Source: Peromyscus leucopus (Eukaryota; Chordata; Mammalia; Rodentia; Cricetidae). From it: DNA of 64,000 nucleotides. Positions 59,409-64,000 of the stretch are shown one piece after another. A model generated the notes under the pieces. The model was not told the origin of the DNA. It did not search any database and saw nothing but the letters and a program-made list of their open reading frames with translations. The translations under genes and the position numbers were made by a program. Location of the stretch: positions 1-64,000 of the forward strand of contig NC_051071.1 of NCBI RefSeq assembly GCF_004664715.2. The letters run 5' to 3'. The number at the start of each line of letters is the position of its first letter. The first letter of the stretch is position 1.

Positions 59409-60993
59409 ACCCCTACTTTTGATCATTTTTTGGTCTGTAATTAATTACATTTAATGATTTCTGTCAACCCTTTCCAAATTCTTAGGGTAGTAGGAAGGCT
59501 CTTCTTCAGGAACATGCATGTGCACCAGGGCTTGATTTTTGCATGTCCTCAAACATAGAACCCTCACAGCAGCCTTTGTGCCTGAGGACAGCTAAGCAGG
59601 AGAGATGGGTAAAAACCTCACCTTCTTCCCATGAGGACTGTGCTGATTTTCTGGGACTACCTGAATCAAGTCTTACAAAAGGGAGCTTAAAACAACAGAA
59701 CTCTATCCCCTCATCCTTCTGGAAGCCACGGCTTCACCACCAAATACCAGCAGGGCTGTGTTCTTTAGCTGGAGGTGCTGAGTGCGATATGCATTCTTCC
59801 TGGGTCCTATTGCGTATCAACTGCTAACCTATTTTGTTGTCACATGCCTCTCTCCTCATGTGTGTGGCTCTCCTTCTCATAAGGACAACAGGTATATGGA
59901 ACTAGGACTCACTATATGGAACATCGATTATATCTGCAGTGATCCCACTTCTAAATAAGGTCACATTCATAGGGCCAGAGGTTAGGACTCAAGCATATTT
60001 TGGGGGAGGAACATAAATCTACTCAAGACAAGTGTCATTCAGATAAAGAAACATAATTTCTTTTCTTTCTAGTATTGACTGGTACTGAGCAGGATGCTAA
60101 CTTGGCTTTCTTTCCTTATATGATGCTCAGTTTTGGGGTATAGTGCCCAAAGGATTGTGTCTTTAGCATTTAAAATCCAGCAGTTGTACCATGGCATGTC
60201 CTGGATTGATCATTCTATACCAATGCCTCAACTCTTTGGTGTGTACATCCTTGTGTACCCCAGGAAAATAGTGTGGGACTGCAGTTTAGACAGTGGGTCC
60301 TATCTGCTGCAAGGTAATAAACTGTTTTTCTTCACCGGCCAGTGGGCTACACAGGAAACTTGCCCACATGGTGGGCCATGAGCCTTACCGTTCTTGGATT
60401 TTTATGCACAAAAGCCTTATCCTGGTTGATGCACTCCAATTAGCAAGAACAGTTAGCAATAAGCAAAGTTACAGAAGGCAAAAGACAAGGTTAGTATATA
60501 TAGGAACTTTCCCAAACTATGAGCTATGATGGATTGGGTTTTTGTTCTCATTTTGGCAGGTTTTGGGGTCTACATGCTGGGCTCTTAGGTCAGAATGGTA
60601 CCTTGGTGCCTCTAACATGGTGTCAGTTATGCTAGGGACCTGTTATATACCTGCAAACTGGAAGGGCTGAGTCTTCAGGCCTCATCTCCTGAGTTTCAGC
60701 TGAGGTGTGCTCTTGTGGGATATTTGTAAACTGTATAAAGATATATTGCTGTGATTGATGTAATAAAAAGCTGAACAGCCAATAGCTAGGCGGGAATTTA
60801 GGGGGGACTTTTGGACAGAGAGGACTCTGGGAAGAAGAAAGGCAGAGTCACTAGCCAGATGTGGAGGAAGTAGGATGGGCAGTATGGAGATGAGGTAACT
60901 AGCCTCATGAAAGAATGTAGATTTAAAAATATGGGTTAATTTAAGTTATAAGAACTAGTTAGGAACAAGCCTAAGATAAGGCCGAGCTTTCAT

Positions 60994-61291
60994 TGTTAGG
61001 ATCCTGCCCTCACTCCTGCACATGGGCAGCTCGGGGTCTTGCATCTTACGTCATCAGAGGGCGCTGACAACTACGTGGCGTGGTCATGCAATCTGCACCT
61101 TAAAAACTAGACGCTGACCCCCACCCTCTCTTTTTGCTCTCTGTCTGTTCCCTGCTCTGCTCCCGCCATCTTTCTCTCTCCAGGCCTGGCTCTCCTCTCT
61201 CCTATTCCCTCCTTCTAATAAAGCTCTCTGTAACTCTGATAGTTGTGGCCGTAGCTCGAGACTTTTCCGCCAGTAACCAGCGCCATTTACC
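60994..61291 (+). mobile_element. Solo LTR nested in an older LTR
   Basis: 298 bp, starting TGTTAGGATCC and ending CGCCATTTACC, flanked by tttcat at 60988-60993 and again at 61292-61297. It contains acgtcatcagagggcgctga (resembling the U3 of IAP-type LTRs), a pyrimidine-rich stretch (ctttttgctctctgtctgtt) and AATAAA at 61217-61222. The outer LTR's sequence resumes exactly after the second tttcat. An IAP-like (ERVK) solo LTR is the best fit; the family name is inferred. Confidence 0.8.
61217..61222 (+). terminator. LTR poly(A) signal
   Basis: AATAAA in the R region of the nested solo LTR, followed by a GT-rich stretch (gatagttgtggccg). Confidence 0.7.
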
Positions 61292-61559
61292 TTTCATTCA
61301 TAATTAATAATAAATCTCTGTGTGTCCTTATTTGCAGGCTGGTGGTCCTGACAAGAAAGAACTACTACAGTGTGCGGCTGTACAGTGTCAGCTGGCCCCT
61401 ACACGCCAGGACAAGGCAGGTCAATGAGACACTGACTGCATGAAGTTGCAGAAGTGGCTACACTGTCTATGGTGGGAAGTCAGGGTGGCTCTCATTTCTA
61501 AAGGGGGTGGGAATGGGGACTGACAGATAAGTGCCCTGCAATGATGGGCATGTTCTGTC

Positions 61560-61680
61560 TGGATGGAGCTCCCCAGGAGCTGGAGTTACAAGAGGTTGTA
61601 AGCCACCAGATGTGGGTGCTGGGAACTGAACTTGGGTTTATTGGAAGTGCTCTTAACCACTGAGCATCTCTTTAGACCCT
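61560..61680 (-). mobile_element. B2 SINE, partial
   Basis: Reverse-strand B2: ggagctggagttacaagagg, gctgggaactgaacttgggt, cttaaccactgagcatctct. Confidence 0.8.
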
Positions 61681-61767
61681 GAGATCTGAAGTCTTCATAG
61701 TTCTCAACATTGCACAAAAGTTTAAGTTTAAAGTTTCCTGTCAGAATTAAGGTAAAAAAAAATCTGT

Positions 61768-62145
61768 GTGTGCTGATTAGTATTTTTGTCAACTTGACAC
61801 ACAGAGTGAGTCATCCAGAAAGAGGGAATATTAACTGAGGGATTTCCTCCATCAGATCGACCTTATAGGCCAGTTTGTGGGGGCATCTTATTGATAAATG
61901 ATTGATGTGGGAGGGTCTGGACCACTGTGGGCAGTGTCTCCCCTGGGCAGGTGCTCCTGGCAGTATAAGGAAGGTAGTTGAACATGGGTCTCAGAGCAGC
62001 TTTCCTCCATGGTTCCTGCCTCTGCTCCTGTTTGAGTTTCTGCCCTGACTACCTTCAGTGGTCAACTGTGAATAATGTGTCAGACAAATAAGCCCTTTCT
62101 TTCCCTGGTTGCTTTTGGTCATGTGTTTATTATGGCAGTAGAAAA
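61768..62145 (+). mobile_element. MaLR-type (MT family) LTR
   Basis: gtcaacttgacacacagagt, gatttcctccatcagatcga, gattgatgtgggagggtctg, acaaataagccctttcttt and tttggtcatgtgtttattat follow the order of rodent MT/MaLR LTRs. Diverged; the first few bases are uncertain. Confidence 0.75.
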
Positions 62146-62490
62146 CCAAACCTGGGCACTGTGAATACCTATAATTATATATATGCCCCACAAGTTGCAT
62201 ACTTCCAGTACATAATAAAATAAATGTCCCTGTTCCAAGAGAGCCAAAGCAATACCAAAGCCCAACAGGGTGAACATCACCCTGGCCATCGCCATCCATG
62301 CCCAGGATCTCTGCAGTGTTGTGATGCTGATTCTAAGAGGCATGGGCAGCCCTGTTCTTAGGGCCTTGAGATTTGCACCCACACAGCCTCTCTCCTGGGC
62401 CAGCTCCACTAGTTGTCCTGGCTCTCAACAGACATTCCATGTTCCTAGCATTTCTAATGACCTGGAGTTCCCCCTGAAGCTTAGGAGTTT

Positions 62491-62660
62491 ACTCTTGTTT
62501 TTTTTTTGTTTTTGTTTTATTCAAGACAGGGTTTCTCTGTGTAACAGCCCTGGCTGTCCTGGAACTCACTTTCTAGACCAGGCTGGCCTCGAACTCACAG
62601 AGATCTGCCTGCCTCTGCCTCTCGAGTGCTGGGATTAAAGGCGTGAGTCATCACCTCCCT
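62491..62660 (-). mobile_element. B1 SINE
   Basis: Reverse-strand B1: caagacagggtttctctgtg to gattaaaggcgtgagtcatc. Confidence 0.92.
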
Positions 62661-62961
62661 GAAGAAATTTACTCTTGTGACTTCATGCAATGCCCTGGGG
62701 AATGCCTGCAGGGACCCTGACCTTGCTACACATTGCCAAGCTTCTCCAACCTTTGAAATCTAGGTAGATGCTTTCATGGTTCAGAAAGTTACATTTTGGG
62801 TGCCTGAAAAACAAAAACAACCACAACAAAAAAGAAAAACAAACAAAACGAAACAATAGCTTCATGATAAGCTGTCATGAACTTTTCTCTGCCCAATAGT
62901 CCATTATTTTTTAATTCTGTCTCAAGATCTCAAGCCACAGGGAAATATAAATTCCTTTCTT

Positions 62962-63154
62962 AACATTTTATTTTATTTTGTTTTGTATGTATAAATACTT
63001 TGCCTGTATATATGTATGTGCACTACATATGTGCCTGTGCCTGTGGAGGCCAGAAAGAGCACATCAGATCCCTTGGAACTGGAGTTACAGACAGTCGTGA
63101 GATGCCATGTGAGTTTTCTGTAAGTGCTCCTAACTACTGGACCATCTGTCTAGC
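62962..63154 (-). mobile_element. B2 SINE
   Basis: Reverse-strand B2: gtatgtataaatactttgcc, cttggaactggagttacaga, tcctaactactggaccatct. Its head lies right beside the target site of the thymosin retrocopy. Confidence 0.85.
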
Positions 63155-63170
63155 TCCCATCTACATTTTT
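63155..63170. repeat. Target-site duplication, left
   Basis: tcccatctacattttt, identical to 63787-63802. The T run at its right end also absorbs part of the inserted poly(A) tail. Confidence 0.92.

Positions 63171-64000
<830 letters not shown>

Larger units (their letters stand above)
60711..61369 (+). mobile_element. Rodent ERV LTR, split by a nested LTR
   Basis: The outer element starts near tgtgggatatttgtaaactg and ends gaaagaactactaca. It contains aataaaaagctgaacagcca, taggcgggaatttagg, ttaagttataagaactagtt and aattaataataaatctctgt. A 6-bp direct repeat, gtgtgc, flanks it at 60705-60710 and 61370-61375, as expected for an ERVK-like insertion, though the left border then starts three bases before the usual TG. 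A second LTR sits inside at 60994-61291. Confidence 0.75.
47216..63154. other. Intergenic region upstream of Lrpap1
   Basis: No protein-coding exon recognised. The interval is filled with SINEs, LTRs, microsatellites and an old L1 fragment, listed one by one. Gaps without named features (for example 48260-48900, 52000-53000, 54250-55100, 57160-58200, 58460-60700) look like unique or highly decayed sequence. Confidence 0.7.

Overview
This window is nuclear DNA from a rodent, most likely a cricetid (hamster, vole or deer-mouse group). Evidence: spliced mammalian genes with GT-AG introns; many B1, B2, B3 and B4 SINEs; B1 copies carrying the 'gatccaggacaggcacc' type of 3' half that I associate with cricetids; and an ERV LTR family abundant in those genomes. 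There are no bacterial, plasmid or phage features. Most long reading frames fall in GC-rich introns or simple repeats and are not genes.

Two protein-coding genes lie tail to tail, as in human 4p16.3 and the matching mouse region. On the + strand, positions 985-17506 carry exons 3-7 of Dok7, the muscle adaptor that activates the kinase MuSK. Codon count from residue 34 to the stop gives a 504-residue protein. Exons 1-2 lie left of the window. A poly(A) signal follows at 18680. Another 7 kb downstream, two further exon-like blocks (24451-24628 and 24935-25068) join in frame to a splice donor hidden five codons before the normal stop. They would give a ~602-residue Dok7 with three extra tyrosine motifs.

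On the - strand, positions 47074-33785 carry all eight coding exons of Lrpap1 (RAP, the ER chaperone of LDL-receptor-family proteins), with a GC-box promoter at about 47125-47215. Every exon matches the expected length and phase except exon 5, which has one extra base in a short C run. Read literally, the frame breaks and stops two codons later in exon 6. A sequencing or assembly error is the simplest explanation.

The remainder is intergenic and repeat-rich. It holds a thymosin beta-4 retrocopy with an intact 44-codon frame and a perfect 16-bp target-site duplication (63155-63802), three LTRs of one rodent ERV family (one with a second ERVK-like solo LTR nested in it), a separate CpG-rich solo LTR at 51271-51667, a MaLR-type LTR, a probable old L1 fragment, over twenty SINEs, microsatellites, and minisatellites. 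An intron of Dok7 also contains a private ~265-bp duplication.

I found no undescribed multi-gene system. The observations most worth following are the alternative Dok7 C-terminus, the Lrpap1 frame break, the nested LTR and the thymosin retrocopy. Assignments of homologues rest on remembered family sequence, since no search could be run.
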